Positions 1-8,362 of a stretch of 64,000 nt of DNA are shown one piece after another. The notes under the pieces are model-generated. The model had not been told where the DNA came from and searched no databases. It saw nothing but the letters and a program-made list of their open reading frames with translations. The translations under genes and the position numbers were made by a program. The stretch lies in contig JACKPW010000008.1 of assembly GCA_024233215.1 (NCBI GenBank), positions 186,001 through 250,000 on the forward strand. Direction: 5' to 3'. The DNA is from Verrucomicrobiales bacterium. Lineage in GTDB: Bacteria > Verrucomicrobiota > Verrucomicrobiia > Limisphaerales > J093. Each line of letters starts with the position of its first letter. The first letter of the stretch is position 1.

Positions 1-2583
1 CTCGTACCGGCGCGCGGCATCAGCCATGTATGTGTCAAAGGACTGTTGCAGGTCGAGCGGGCTGGGCGTGGTGATCTCCTCGGCGGGATACACGCCCCGC
101 TCACGTCGACCGCGCTCGACCGCCGCGCCGAAGGCCAGATACATCCGGTCGAACGGCGCGGTCAGGTTCGTGAGGCTCAGCGCGAAGCGGGACAGGGCAG
201 TGCTCTGATAGGGTTTGCCAAGCTCCTTCAACTGCCTTTCCTTCGCCGGCAGCAAACGGTCGCTCAGACGCATCAAACCGTCCCGCAGGAAGGGCGGGTC
301 CACCTGGGTGCTGCGGTTGTAGTGTGCCCTGATGTAATCGAGATACGTCCCGTCCGCCAGGGCGTTCTGGGTGATGATGTAGACATCCCGCCGGTCGAAG
401 TCCGGGTCCCGCCGGCGCGAGGGCTTGATGAAGCTCTCGCAGAAGATCATGTAAGTCGGGCAGAACCGGCCGGGATCGGTGCCGCCGAAGAGCACCGCAT
501 CCTTCGTCATCGGTTCGTACAGCTCGAACGGCGGGGTGAACATGTCGTGCCCGAACCAGAATCCAAAGAGATGCCCGCGCTGTTCGTTTTCCGGCCAGTG
601 GGAGATGATGGAGAACAGCGGGATGACAGCGAAGAACCCGAGCAGAGTACGGGGTTTGAGCGAGTCGCGCTGAACCAGGATGATCGCGACGAAAGCCACG
701 GCGAAGGCCAGCACGAACGCGGTGGCCAGGACCCCGAACACGGGGGATGTGGCGGAGGGATGCAGCAGGGTGCTCCAAAAGCCGCTCCAGAGCACCTTCA
801 GATGGCGCAGGCCCTCAAGCAGCCCGGCGATCACCCCGGACTGGTCCCCGACCTGCAAGGGGTCGCCCCAGATGTCCTCCACCGCCGTTCCGAGGGACAC
901 CATCGCCAGCGCCACCGCCGTGGCTCCGACCGCCAGGGCAGTCAGGCGCACCTCGCGGTAATATCGCAGGAGCAACGCGGAAACCAGGGTCAGCCCGAAA
1001 CCGGCAAACATGGCGATGGTCACGTGCGAGGCCGTGAAGAACACCTTGGTCAGGTCGCGGCTTTGCTTGTCCGGCGTGGGGTTGAGCAGCACCAGCAGGA
1101 GGAACGCGAGGCAGGCGTAAATGGCGGTGTTGCCAATGATCCAGGCACGCTCGCGCCGCTGCATCTGCCCCAGGAACACGAAGGGTATGACGGCCAGCAT
1201 GAGGAACACGGGATGGAACTCCTCCGCCGCCCCCTCGAAGTACATCAGCAACTGATAGCCCAGTCGCGCGATCCCCCCCTCGGCAAACAGGTCCGTCGGA
1301 TTGGTCTTTTCATACTGCCCCCGGCTGAACGCGTGCCAGAACCCATCCCAGGTTCGCGGGTAGGCCCAGTTCATCGGCGGGTTCGTCACCGAAAGCAGCG
1401 GCATCAGGAAGTAGAAGGAGGCGCCGAAGAGCCAGGCACAGAGCGCCGCCAGCACCGCCCGCCACTCGGATCCCGGCCCGACGTAGCGGTAACCGCGCCG
1501 CCCCAGCAACCCCAAAGTCACCCGGTTCAACCACGCACAGCCCTCATATCCCGGCCGCGGCTCGTAGGCCAGTCCGCCCGTGCCATACGTGATCCAGCCT
1601 GCCGCCACCAGCGAGGCAATGCCGACACCGTGAAAGATGGCCAGCAGCATGTTGTTCTGGTCGAACGACGTGAAGACCCCCTGCCACATCGCGAGCGCGA
1701 GCACGATGTAGATCACGCTGTTGGCGATGAAGGCATCCCGCCCGAGCCGCGGCTGCACCATGGCAACGAGCACCTCGAGCCCCATTGCCGCCAGGATCAG
1801 CGTCTGGTGGTTGTTGAAACAGATGCCGAACAGGAAGGCGGCGAGATAGAGATAGCGCCGGCCGGTCGGCGCATACGTCCAGTGCAGCAGACAGACCATC
1901 ACGCCCACCAGTGACAATACGCTCAGGGTGTACACCTCCACGATCACCGCCTGGCTCCACATGAAGCCGTTAAACCCGATGAGCAATGCCGCCACCGAGC
2001 CGGCAACGAGACAGATCGAATCCTCCAGGCGCCGTTCCATCCCGCGGAACATCGGAATGCCCTCCAGGATCATGCTGCTGCCACGGGAGACGATCAGTCC
2101 CAGCAACCCGTTCGCGAGCGCCGCCGCGACTGCCGAGGAAACCGCCACCCGGAAGGCCACGTTGGCAATCGGCAGCAGGTTCGCAAAGACCCACGTGTAG
2201 AGCGTCCAGATGGGATAGCCGGGGGCGTGCGGCACGCCGGCGTAGTAGGAAGCCACCGCCAGCTCACCGCAGTCCTCCAGCGTCAGGTCCGGTGCAATGG
2301 TGATCAGGTAGGCCAGCAACGTGATGATCGAAGTCCCCAGGAAGCACCACCAGTCCACTTTGCGGAACAGCGGGGGTCGATCCGATTTCGGCCACAACCA
2401 CTGCCGCAGAGTTCTGGAGGGGCGGAAACCCGGAGCCGCAAGGGCCGGCTCCTGGGGCTGCCCGCTCCCGGCCCCGCCCTCCAACATCGTAGCGGCAGGG
2501 GCGGGGGACGGCTGCGGGTAGGAGGTTTCCTCACCCGAGGCGTCCGTCCGCGTTTTGGAACGTCGATACTTTTGCTTGCCCAT
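1..2583 (-). CDS. DUF2723 membrane protein (glycosyltransferase-like), partial
   Basis: The frame is open from the ATG at 2581-2583 to the left edge, giving 861 codons with the C-terminus missing. After a Pro/Ala-rich cytoplasmic N-terminus of about 75 residues comes a first membrane helix (CFLGTSIITLLAYLITIAP). It is followed by the DUF2723 signature TLEDCGELAVASYYAGVPHA and GYPIWTLYTW. The rest is a polytopic membrane region and then a soluble portion. DUF2723 proteins resemble PMT/ArnT-type glycosyltransferases that use lipid-linked sugars; the substrate is unknown. The acidic and His residues in the first periplasmic loop fit that fold. It is transcribed away from nadB with 260 bp between. 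Several frames are open here on both strands, but only this one gives a family match. Confidence 0.85.
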   Translation of the reverse strand, partial: MGKQKYRRSKTRTDASGEETSYPQPSPAPAATMLEGGAGSGQPQEPALAAPGFRPSRTLRQWLWPKSDRPPLFRKVDWWCFLGTSIITLLAYLITIAPDLTLEDCGELAVASYYAGVPHAPGYPIWTLYTWVFANLLPIANVAFRVAVSSAVAAALANGLLGLIVSRGSSMILEGIPMFRGMERRLEDSICLVAGSVAALLIGFNGFMWSQAVIVEVYTLSVLSLVGVMVCLLHWTYAPTGRRYLYLAAFLFGICFNNHQTLILAAMGLEVLVAMVQPRLGRDAFIANSVIYIVLALAMWQGVFTSFDQNNMLLAIFHGVGIASLVAAGWITYGTGGLAYEPRPGYEGCAWLNRVTLGLLGRRGYRYVGPGSEWRAVLAALCAWLFGASFYFLMPLLSVTNPPMNWAYPRTWDGFWHAFSRGQYEKTNPTDLFAEGGIARLGYQLLMYFEGAAEEFHPVFLMLAVIPFVFLGQMQRRERAWIIGNTAIYACLAFLLLVLLNPTPDKQSRDLTKVFFTASHVTIAMFAGFGLTLVSALLLRYYREVRLTALAVGATAVALAMVSLGTAVEDIWGDPLQVGDQSGVIAGLLEGLRHLKVLWSGFWSTLLHPSATSPVFGVLATAFVLAFAVAFVAIILVQRDSLKPRTLLGFFAVIPLFSIISHWPENEQRGHLFGFWFGHDMFTPPFELYEPMTKDAVLFGGTDPGRFCPTYMIFCESFIKPSRRRDPDFDRRDVYIITQNALADGTYLDYIRAHYNRSTQVDPPFLRDGLMRLSDRLLPAKERQLKELGKPYQSTALSRFALSLTNLTAPFDRMYLAFGAAVERGRRERGVYPAEEITTPSPLDLQQSFDTYMADAARRYE

Positions 2584-2843
2584 GATCGAAGGCCCGAATC
2601 CTCGTCCAGGCCGCGAAAGAAGGTCTACTTGACAGACAACCGCACCCCCTTGTCCATTCGATTTTAGTCCGGGCAGACCCATGAATCCCGGAATCCCCGG
2701 AGCGGCGACCCGGCGAGTGCCGACCCCGTGACGCACGAGAATCGGCGCCCCCCGGCGGAGACCCCGCTGCCGCCATCGCACGCGCACGTTCCGAACTGCA
2801 GTCGGCAAAACGCCGGTCTGCCGCCACGTTGCGGACGCGCGGT

Positions 2844-4457
2844 CTACCTTTCGGGAGTGAGCACGGTGTCCCGCTGAGCCCAGGCGGGATCCGGTTCCGG
2901 ATGGTCCAGCGTGTAGTGCAGACCCCGGCTTTCGGGACGCGCCGTGGCGCACCGGACAATCAGGTCGGCCACCGTCGCGATGTTGCGCAGTTCCAGCAGA
3001 TCCGCCGTCACCACGAAATCCCAGTAATACTCCTGGATTTCCTCGAGGATGTTCTTGATCCGGGTCTGCGCCCGACGCAGCCGGCGGGTGGTGCGCACGA
3101 TGCCCACGTAATCCCACATCAGGCGGCGGATCTCGTCCCAGAGATGCGCTATGACCACCAGTTCATCCGGATCCTGGGCATCCCCCGATTCCCAGCGCGG
3201 CACCAGGGTCCGATCAGCCTCGGGCCGGTCCCTCTCCAGACTGGCGGCCGCGCGGTGGGCGCCGACCACCGCCTCCAACAATGAATTACTGGCCAGCCGG
3301 TTGGCGCCGTGGAGTCCGGTGCAGGCCACCTCGCCGATGGCGAACAGGCCCGGCAGGGCGGTGCGCCCGTCGAGATCGGTGACCACCCCGCCGCACTGGT
3401 AGTGGGCCGCCGGGACCACGGGAATCGGCTCCTTCGTGATGTCGAGGCCGTATTCGAGGCAGGTGCGGTAGATGTTGGGAAACCGGCGGATGATGAACGG
3501 GGCCGGCTTGTGGGTGATATCCAGTGAGACATGGTCACTGCCGCTGCGCTTCATCTCGGCATCGATGGCCCGGGCGACCACATCACGGGGAGCCAGGGAC
3601 TTGAGTTCGTGCTGTCCTTCCATGAACTCCCGGCCGTCGAGCGCGCGCAGGACGGCGCCCTCACCGCGGACCGCCTCACTGATCAGGAAGGACTTGGCCT
3701 TGGGATGATACAGGCAGGTGGGATGGAACTGGATGAACTCCATGTTGGCCACGGGAACCCCGGCCCGCCACGCCATCGCCACCCCGTCGCCAGTGGCGAT
3801 GTCCGGGTTCGTCGTGTAGAGATACACCTTCCCGCAGCCACCGGTCGCGAGGATCACCGCCCGTGCCGCGTAAGTGTGAACGGCCGCGGCGGCCTTCTCC
3901 AGGACGTAAACCCCGAGACAACGGTTCGGACCGGGCCGGCCGAGTTTGGCGGACGTGATCAGGTCCACCGCGATGTGGTCCTCCAGGATCGTGATCTGCT
4001 CCTCGGCATGGGCGGCCGCGAGCAACGCCCGCTCAATCTCGCGCCCGGTCATGTCCTGGGCGTGGAGGATCCGCCGCTTGCTGTGCCCCCCTTCCCGACC
4101 GAGATCCAGCTCCCGCGCACCCGGGTGCCCCGGCACCTCCCGTTCCGAAAACCGGATTCCCAACTCGATCAGTTCCTGAATGCGCGCCGGTCCCTCCTGC
4201 ACAATCGAGCGAACCGAGTCCTCCCGGCACAGGCCCGCGCCCGCCTTCAAGGTGTCCCGCACATGCAGATCGAAGGAATCCTCGTCACTCGTGACCGAAG
4301 CAATGCCGCCCTGGGCGTAGTTCGTGCTCGACTCCACGCTGGACTTCTTCGTCACGATCACCACGGAACCGTGACGGGAGGCCTTCAGGGCAAACATCAA
4401 CCCCGCCACGCCGCTGCCCACCACCACGTAATCATACTGCCGGATCTCACCGTTCAT
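2844..4457 (-). CDS. nadB: L-aspartate oxidase NadB
   Basis: This 537-residue flavoprotein oxidises L-aspartate to iminoaspartate, the first step of de novo NAD synthesis, in the cytoplasm. The N-terminal FAD-binding motif VVGSGVAGLMFALKA lies at about residues 11-25. The family motif NYAQGGIASV follows at about 46, then GGHSKRRILHAQDMTGRE near 140. The succinate-dehydrogenase-like capping domain and a C-terminal helical domain are complete. The length is normal for NadB. It begins 3 bp after panC ends, so NAD and CoA precursor synthesis appear co-transcribed (xylB-panC-nadB). The NadA and NadC partners are not in the window. Confidence 0.96.
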   Translation of the reverse strand: MNGEIRQYDYVVVGSGVAGLMFALKASRHGSVVIVTKKSSVESSTNYAQGGIASVTSDEDSFDLHVRDTLKAGAGLCREDSVRSIVQEGPARIQELIELGIRFSEREVPGHPGARELDLGREGGHSKRRILHAQDMTGREIERALLAAAHAEEQITILEDHIAVDLITSAKLGRPGPNRCLGVYVLEKAAAAVHTYAARAVILATGGCGKVYLYTTNPDIATGDGVAMAWRAGVPVANMEFIQFHPTCLYHPKAKSFLISEAVRGEGAVLRALDGREFMEGQHELKSLAPRDVVARAIDAEMKRSGSDHVSLDITHKPAPFIIRRFPNIYRTCLEYGLDITKEPIPVVPAAHYQCGGVVTDLDGRTALPGLFAIGEVACTGLHGANRLASNSLLEAVVGAHRAAASLERDRPEADRTLVPRWESGDAQDPDELVVIAHLWDEIRRLMWDYVGIVRTTRRLRRAQTRIKNILEEIQEYYWDFVVTADLLELRNIATVADLIVRCATARPESRGLHYTLDHPEPDPAWAQRDTVLTPER

Positions 4458-4460
4458 GGT

Positions 4461-5339
4461 TCAGTCCTCGTTCATGCTGGCGTTGTCGATCAGGCGCGTG
4501 GAGCCCACCCGGACCGCCAGCGCCATGTGCGACCCGCGCTCCACCCGACGCCGTGGCCGCAGTGTTTCCGGATCGAAGAATTCCACGTAGTCGAGATGGG
4601 CGGCCGGTTTGCGCCCGATGCATGCGGACACCCGGCGCTTCAACTGCGCCGCGGGCAGCCCGGCATCGCCGGCCTCCTTCACCGCCTGTCGGGCCAGCAG
4701 ACAGGCCTCCCGCAGAACCCCCGCCTGGGCGCGTTCCTCCGGGGACAGATAGGCGTTGCGGGAACTCAGGGCGAGCCCGTCGGGCTCTCGAATGGTTGGC
4801 GCCACGATCACCCGCAGCGGGAAGTTCAGGTCCCGCGTCATCCGGCGAATCACCGCCGCCTGCTGGAAGTCCTTGGCGCCAAACACCGCCACCTCCGGCA
4901 ACACCAGATTGAAGAGCTTTGCCACAATGGTGGTCACCCCACGAAAATGAGTGGGCCGCGACGCCCCCTCCATGCCCTGCGACAACGCCTCCTCCACCAC
5001 GAAGGTGCTGTAGTCCCCCTGCTCCCGGCCCGGATACATGGCGGCGTCCGTCGGCAGGAACAGCGCATCCACCCCGGCCTCACGACACAGCGTGCGATCC
5101 CGCGACAAATCCCGCGGATAACGCGAAAGATCCTCGCCCGGGCCAAACTGCGTCGGGTTGACGTAGAGGCTGACCACCACCTTGCCCCGGGCCCCCACGC
5201 TCCGCCGGGCACGCGCCACCAGACTGAGGTGGCCGGCATGGAGATAGCCCATGGTCGGGACAAGGCCGACGGCCACGCCGTCCCGACGCCATTGCCGCGC
5301 CTGGCGCTGCATCGCCTTGAGGGAACGGATGGTATGCAC
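4461..5339 (-). CDS. panC: pantothenate synthetase PanC
   Basis: PanC condenses pantoate and beta-alanine with ATP to give pantothenate, the CoA precursor. The 292-residue sequence shows the nucleotidyl-transferase HIGH-like motif LVPTMGYLHAGHLSLV at about residues 25-40. It also has VVSLYVNPTQFGPGEDLSRYP and the ATP-binding KDFQQ and SSRNAYLSPEER segments. Length and domain order are those of a complete enzyme. It lies between xylB (23 bp upstream) and nadB (3 bp downstream) on the same strand. No panB or panD is visible nearby, so those steps are encoded elsewhere. Confidence 0.96.
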   Translation of the reverse strand: MHTIRSLKAMQRQARQWRRDGVAVGLVPTMGYLHAGHLSLVARARRSVGARGKVVVSLYVNPTQFGPGEDLSRYPRDLSRDRTLCREAGVDALFLPTDAAMYPGREQGDYSTFVVEEALSQGMEGASRPTHFRGVTTIVAKLFNLVLPEVAVFGAKDFQQAAVIRRMTRDLNFPLRVIVAPTIREPDGLALSSRNAYLSPEERAQAGVLREACLLARQAVKEAGDAGLPAAQLKRRVSACIGRKPAAHLDYVEFFDPETLRPRRRVERGSHMALAVRVGSTRLIDNASMNED

Positions 5340-5362
5340 GGGGGACGGGAGCCGGCTGACGA

Positions 5363-6898
5363 CTAGGCGGAATCACCGGTGGTGAAGGCCCGGTGCTGCT
5401 GGAAGGCGCCCCGGAGCGACCGGGAAACCTCGTCTTGAAGGGCCTGCAACTCGGCGTAGCGCTTCACGTTGGCGGGCTTCGGTTGGGTGGATTGGGCTCG
5501 GTTCAGGGTCACGTACTCGGCGCTGATGTCCTCGATCTTGGCCGCCTCACCCCGCTGCCGGCGCCAGCACCAAAGGGCCTGCAACGCCGCCCCGTAAGCC
5601 GCGCCCTCCCCGACCTTGAGGGTGACCACCTCCGCGTTGAACACGTCCGCCATGATCTGGCGCCAGGGTTTCGAATTCGCGCCGCCACCGGTGGCGCGGA
5701 TCTGCCGGGCCTGCACGCCGAGTTCCGCCAGCCGCCGCAAGCCATAGTTCATTCCCAGCGTCACCCCTTCGGTCGCCGCCCGGGCAAAATGCGCGGCCGT
5801 AAACGTGCGCTGGCTCACGCCGAAGAACACGCCCGTACCGTCAGGCACATTCGGAGTGCGTTCCCCTTCCAGGTAGGGCACCAGCACCAGGCCATCACTG
5901 CCGGGGCCGACCCGGCCAAGCAGTTTGCCGAAGGCGGCATGATCGAGCTTGAAATCCTGGCGGACCATCTCCGTCGCCACGGTGACGTTCATGGTGCAAA
6001 GCAACGGCAGCCAGCGGTTGGTCGAATCGCAGAAGGCAGCAATCTCGCCGAGCGGATCAACCACCGGCTTGTCCGCGCAGGCGTAGATGGTTCCGCTCGT
6101 CCCAAAGCTCGCGGTCACCAGGCCGGGACTGGTGTTGCCGGTGCCGATGGCCCCCATCATGTTGTCGCCGCCGCCGGCGCTCACCAACACGTCCGTACCC
6201 AGCCCAAGCGCCCGGGCGGTTGCCGTCTGGAGAGTCCCGACCGGCTGATCGCTGGATATCAGGGGGGGCAGCTTGTCCGCCAACCCCGAGTCGATCGCGT
6301 TCAGAGCCTTGGCGGACCAGCGGCGCTTCCTGACATCCAGCAAGGCCGTCCCGCTGGCATCGCCGTACTCCATCACCGCCCGCCCGGTCAGCCACCAGTT
6401 CAGGTAATCATGCGGCAGGAGAACGGTCGCGAGCCGACGGAAGTTTTCCGGCTCGTGCTTCTTGAGCCAGAGGATCTTGGAGGCCGTGAAGCCCGGCAGG
6501 ACCGCGTTGCCCAGCGCCTTCAGTGTGGCCTTCGGTCCTCCGATGGCAGCGGTGATTTCGTCGCATTCCGCCGCGGTGGTGGTGTCACACCAGAGCTTCG
6601 CGGGACGAATGACCTCTCCCCTGGCATCCAGGGGGACAAAGCCGTGCTGCTGACCGCTCACCCCAATGGCTTTGACCTCGGTGGCGGAGGCCTTTGCCTC
6701 CTTCAGGGCGGTCTTGATCACCTTCGCCATGGCGTCGCGCCAGGTATGGGGATGCTGCTCCTTGGCCCCCGGTGGCAGGCCCGCGATCAGGCCATGGGGC
6801 TGGGAGGCGTTTCCCACGACGCGTTTCCGGGTCACGTCGAGAACGAGGGCCTTGGTGGACTGGGTGCCGCTGTCGATGCCGACGACGAGAGTTCTCAT
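5363..6898 (-). CDS. xylB: xylulokinase (FGGY family)
   Basis: This 511-residue FGGY-family sugar kinase most likely phosphorylates D-xylulose to xylulose 5-phosphate. The N-terminal phosphate motif is GIDSGTQSTKALVLDV, followed by GVSGQQHGFVPLD and a conserved KLWCDTTT segment. The second ATPase domain has the GGGDNMMGAIGTG and GGGANSKPWRQIMADV motifs. I start it at the ATG at 6896-6898 (MRTLVVGIDSGTQ), where family similarity begins; an upstream in-frame ATG would add 40 unrelated residues. No xylose isomerase lies nearby, and its position ahead of panC/nadB gives no metabolic clue. FGGY substrate calls from sequence alone carry some uncertainty. Confidence 0.9.
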   Translation of the reverse strand: MRTLVVGIDSGTQSTKALVLDVTRKRVVGNASQPHGLIAGLPPGAKEQHPHTWRDAMAKVIKTALKEAKASATEVKAIGVSGQQHGFVPLDARGEVIRPAKLWCDTTTAAECDEITAAIGGPKATLKALGNAVLPGFTASKILWLKKHEPENFRRLATVLLPHDYLNWWLTGRAVMEYGDASGTALLDVRKRRWSAKALNAIDSGLADKLPPLISSDQPVGTLQTATARALGLGTDVLVSAGGGDNMMGAIGTGNTSPGLVTASFGTSGTIYACADKPVVDPLGEIAAFCDSTNRWLPLLCTMNVTVATEMVRQDFKLDHAAFGKLLGRVGPGSDGLVLVPYLEGERTPNVPDGTGVFFGVSQRTFTAAHFARAATEGVTLGMNYGLRRLAELGVQARQIRATGGGANSKPWRQIMADVFNAEVVTLKVGEGAAYGAALQALWCWRRQRGEAAKIEDISAEYVTLNRAQSTQPKPANVKRYAELQALQDEVSRSLRGAFQQHRAFTTGDSA

Positions 6899-6981
6899 TG
6901 GTATGCTCCAACAGGTGTCAGACTCTATGAACGGAGCGAGCATGAAGGAACGCGGACCAACAGGCAAATCCGTAAACGAAA

Positions 6982-7004
6982 GCGCCCGGGAACGTCCCGG
7001 GCGC
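6982..7004 (-). terminator. Rho-independent terminator hairpin
   Basis: There is a perfect 10-bp GC-rich inverted repeat, GCGCCCGGGA / TCCCGGGCGC, with a 3-nt loop. Read on the minus strand it is followed by TTTCGTTTACGGATTTG, a loose T-rich tract. It sits about 30 bp beyond the stop of the small lipoprotein gene and upstream of xylB. It therefore most likely ends the two-gene transcript from 7968 to 7037 and insulates xylB. Confidence 0.75.
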
Positions 7005-7036
7005 ATCGTGTCCTGCACTGACTGGTCCCAGCGGCC

Positions 7037-7207
7037 TCAGCGGCCTTCCATCATGCTGGCAGGAACACCGTGTTCCCAGCTGTGCGGAGAGTTCCACGGG
7101 CGCTCAGACCGGTTTCCCGAATCATCGGTGGTCGAGCATCCCACCAGCAACCACGCCGCGCCCAGCAGCAGGATGGCCTGAAGGAATCGTCGGCCCGAAA
7201 CGGTCAT
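7037..7207 (-). CDS. small lipoprotein
   Basis: This 56-residue protein has a lipoprotein signal peptide: Arg residues, a hydrophobic stretch AILLLGAAWLLVGC, and a lipobox LVGC with Cys at residue 24. The mature part is only about 33 residues and ends RPWNSPHSWEHGVP then ASMMEGR. Short lipoproteins with a similar Trp-Asn/Trp-Glu tail occur in Verrucomicrobiota, to my recollection; function unknown. Its ATG overlaps the stop of the upstream coiled-coil gene by 4 bp (ATGA), so the two are translationally coupled. A strong terminator follows about 30 bp downstream. Confidence 0.75.
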   Translation of the reverse strand: MTVSGRRFLQAILLLGAAWLLVGCSTTDDSGNRSERPWNSPHSWEHGVPASMMEGR

Positions 7208-7968
7208 TGCTCGCGGGAGATGGCTTCGTCGCCCACCACAACGTCCGCCTGTTTCCAGTTGGACATGACGTTGGCAAAGCAGTAATCCGCCTCGACCCGG
7301 GTGATCCGAACCTTCGCCACCAGCCGGCCATCGCGGTTGATCAACATCTCCCCGCGCTGCAGCGCACCACCCTTGCCTCCCACGTCCAGCACCACAAAGT
7401 CCCACTGCGGATCCACGGCGACCACCTTGCCCGACACGCCGGGCATGGCCGGCGGCGGTGTCTCGTCGACCCCCAGAATGTCGTCCAGGCGGCCTTTGAG
7501 CTCGTTCACCTTGCGGAGCAGAATGCCATTCTCATCCTGCTGGGCAACAAAGGCATTGTTGACCTTGATCAGGTCCTGCAAACGGTTGCGGACCTCATCC
7601 ACCGGGATGTCGAGTGCCTTCCAGGCAGCGAGTTCCCGCTGGTTGGCGGTCAGCTCGGTCTTGGTCTCGTTAAGATCCTTCTCGGCCCGATCCGCGCGGT
7701 CCTGCTGCTGCTTGGCCCGGTTGGTCATGTCCGCGAGCCGCTGGTTGGTCTGGTCGAGCTGCCGTTGCGTCTTGTCAACCAACTCGGTGGTCTCCGCCAG
7801 TTTCGAGTTGGCCTCAGTGAGTTCGCTCTGGGTCTGGCCAAGCTGGGCCCTGGTGCTGGCCAGATCACTCTCGAGACCGGTGATCTTCTTCGAGAGCTGT
7901 AGATGGCTGACCAGCAAACTGCCAATGCTGGCCAGAATGGCGACAATCAAACTGATTCGGGTTAGCAT
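7204..7968 (-). CDS. membrane-anchored coiled-coil protein
   Basis: This is a 254-residue protein with one N-terminal membrane helix (about residues 4-22, SLIVAILASIGSLLVSHL). A long coiled coil follows (about 24-120) built of Leu/Gln/Glu/Thr heptads such as ELTEANSKLAETTELVDK. The C-terminal 80 residues form a small globular domain rich in beta strand (GKVVAVDPQWDFVVLDVGG). That domain looks like the SH3-like or MreC-like beta domain found after coiled coils, although homology is not proven. It is coupled by ATGA to a small lipoprotein. A role in the cell envelope is inferred from topology only. Confidence 0.85.
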   Translation of the reverse strand: MLTRISLIVAILASIGSLLVSHLQLSKKITGLESDLASTRAQLGQTQSELTEANSKLAETTELVDKTQRQLDQTNQRLADMTNRAKQQQDRADRAEKDLNETKTELTANQRELAAWKALDIPVDEVRNRLQDLIKVNNAFVAQQDENGILLRKVNELKGRLDDILGVDETPPPAMPGVSGKVVAVDPQWDFVVLDVGGKGGALQRGEMLINRDGRLVAKVRITRVEADYCFANVMSNWKQADVVVGDEAISREQ

Positions 7969-8362
7969 GATTCTGACTTAGTGTTCGCGAACCGGACCAA
8001 GCTAATGAGCCGGTCGCGGCCGTGTCAACGCTCGTTTGGCTCCGGTTTCGCCCGCGGTGACCGCGGTCCCCGCCCGGTTTGCCGCCGGCAACCGCATTGG
8101 TTCACCAATCCGCGAGCCGGCGTCAGGCCCGTGAATGCACCGTTCCAAGCATTTTACATGCCGAAACCGACGCGATTCTGCTCCGGCCCGAGCCCGGCGG
8201 CCGGGACCAACCCAAGCAGTCGTGCCGGACTAACCTGGCACGCCCCCCGGACGCCGTGCCGCACCAGCTTGAAGCCATTCCCATGGCGTTCCCCTGCCAT
8301 CAGCCCACGCTGTCAGCCCACGCTTGTCAGCAATGCCGGCTCCTCCTAGCCTCCCCCCCATC
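7969..8362. other. divergent intergenic region
   Basis: These 394 bp without a gene lie between the divergent coiled-coil and M14 peptidase genes. They hold a perfect 15-bp palindrome, CCGCGGT-G-ACCGCGG, at 8052-8066, which could be an operator. Near 8300-8330 there is a short tandem duplication of CAGCCCACGCT. No promoter could be called with confidence. Confidence 0.45.

Noticed and set aside
46..1914. 622-codon plus-strand open frame opposite the DUF2723 gene
   Set aside because: Composition is His/Gln/Arg/Gly-rich and low in hydrophobic runs, while the minus strand encodes a recognisable membrane family.
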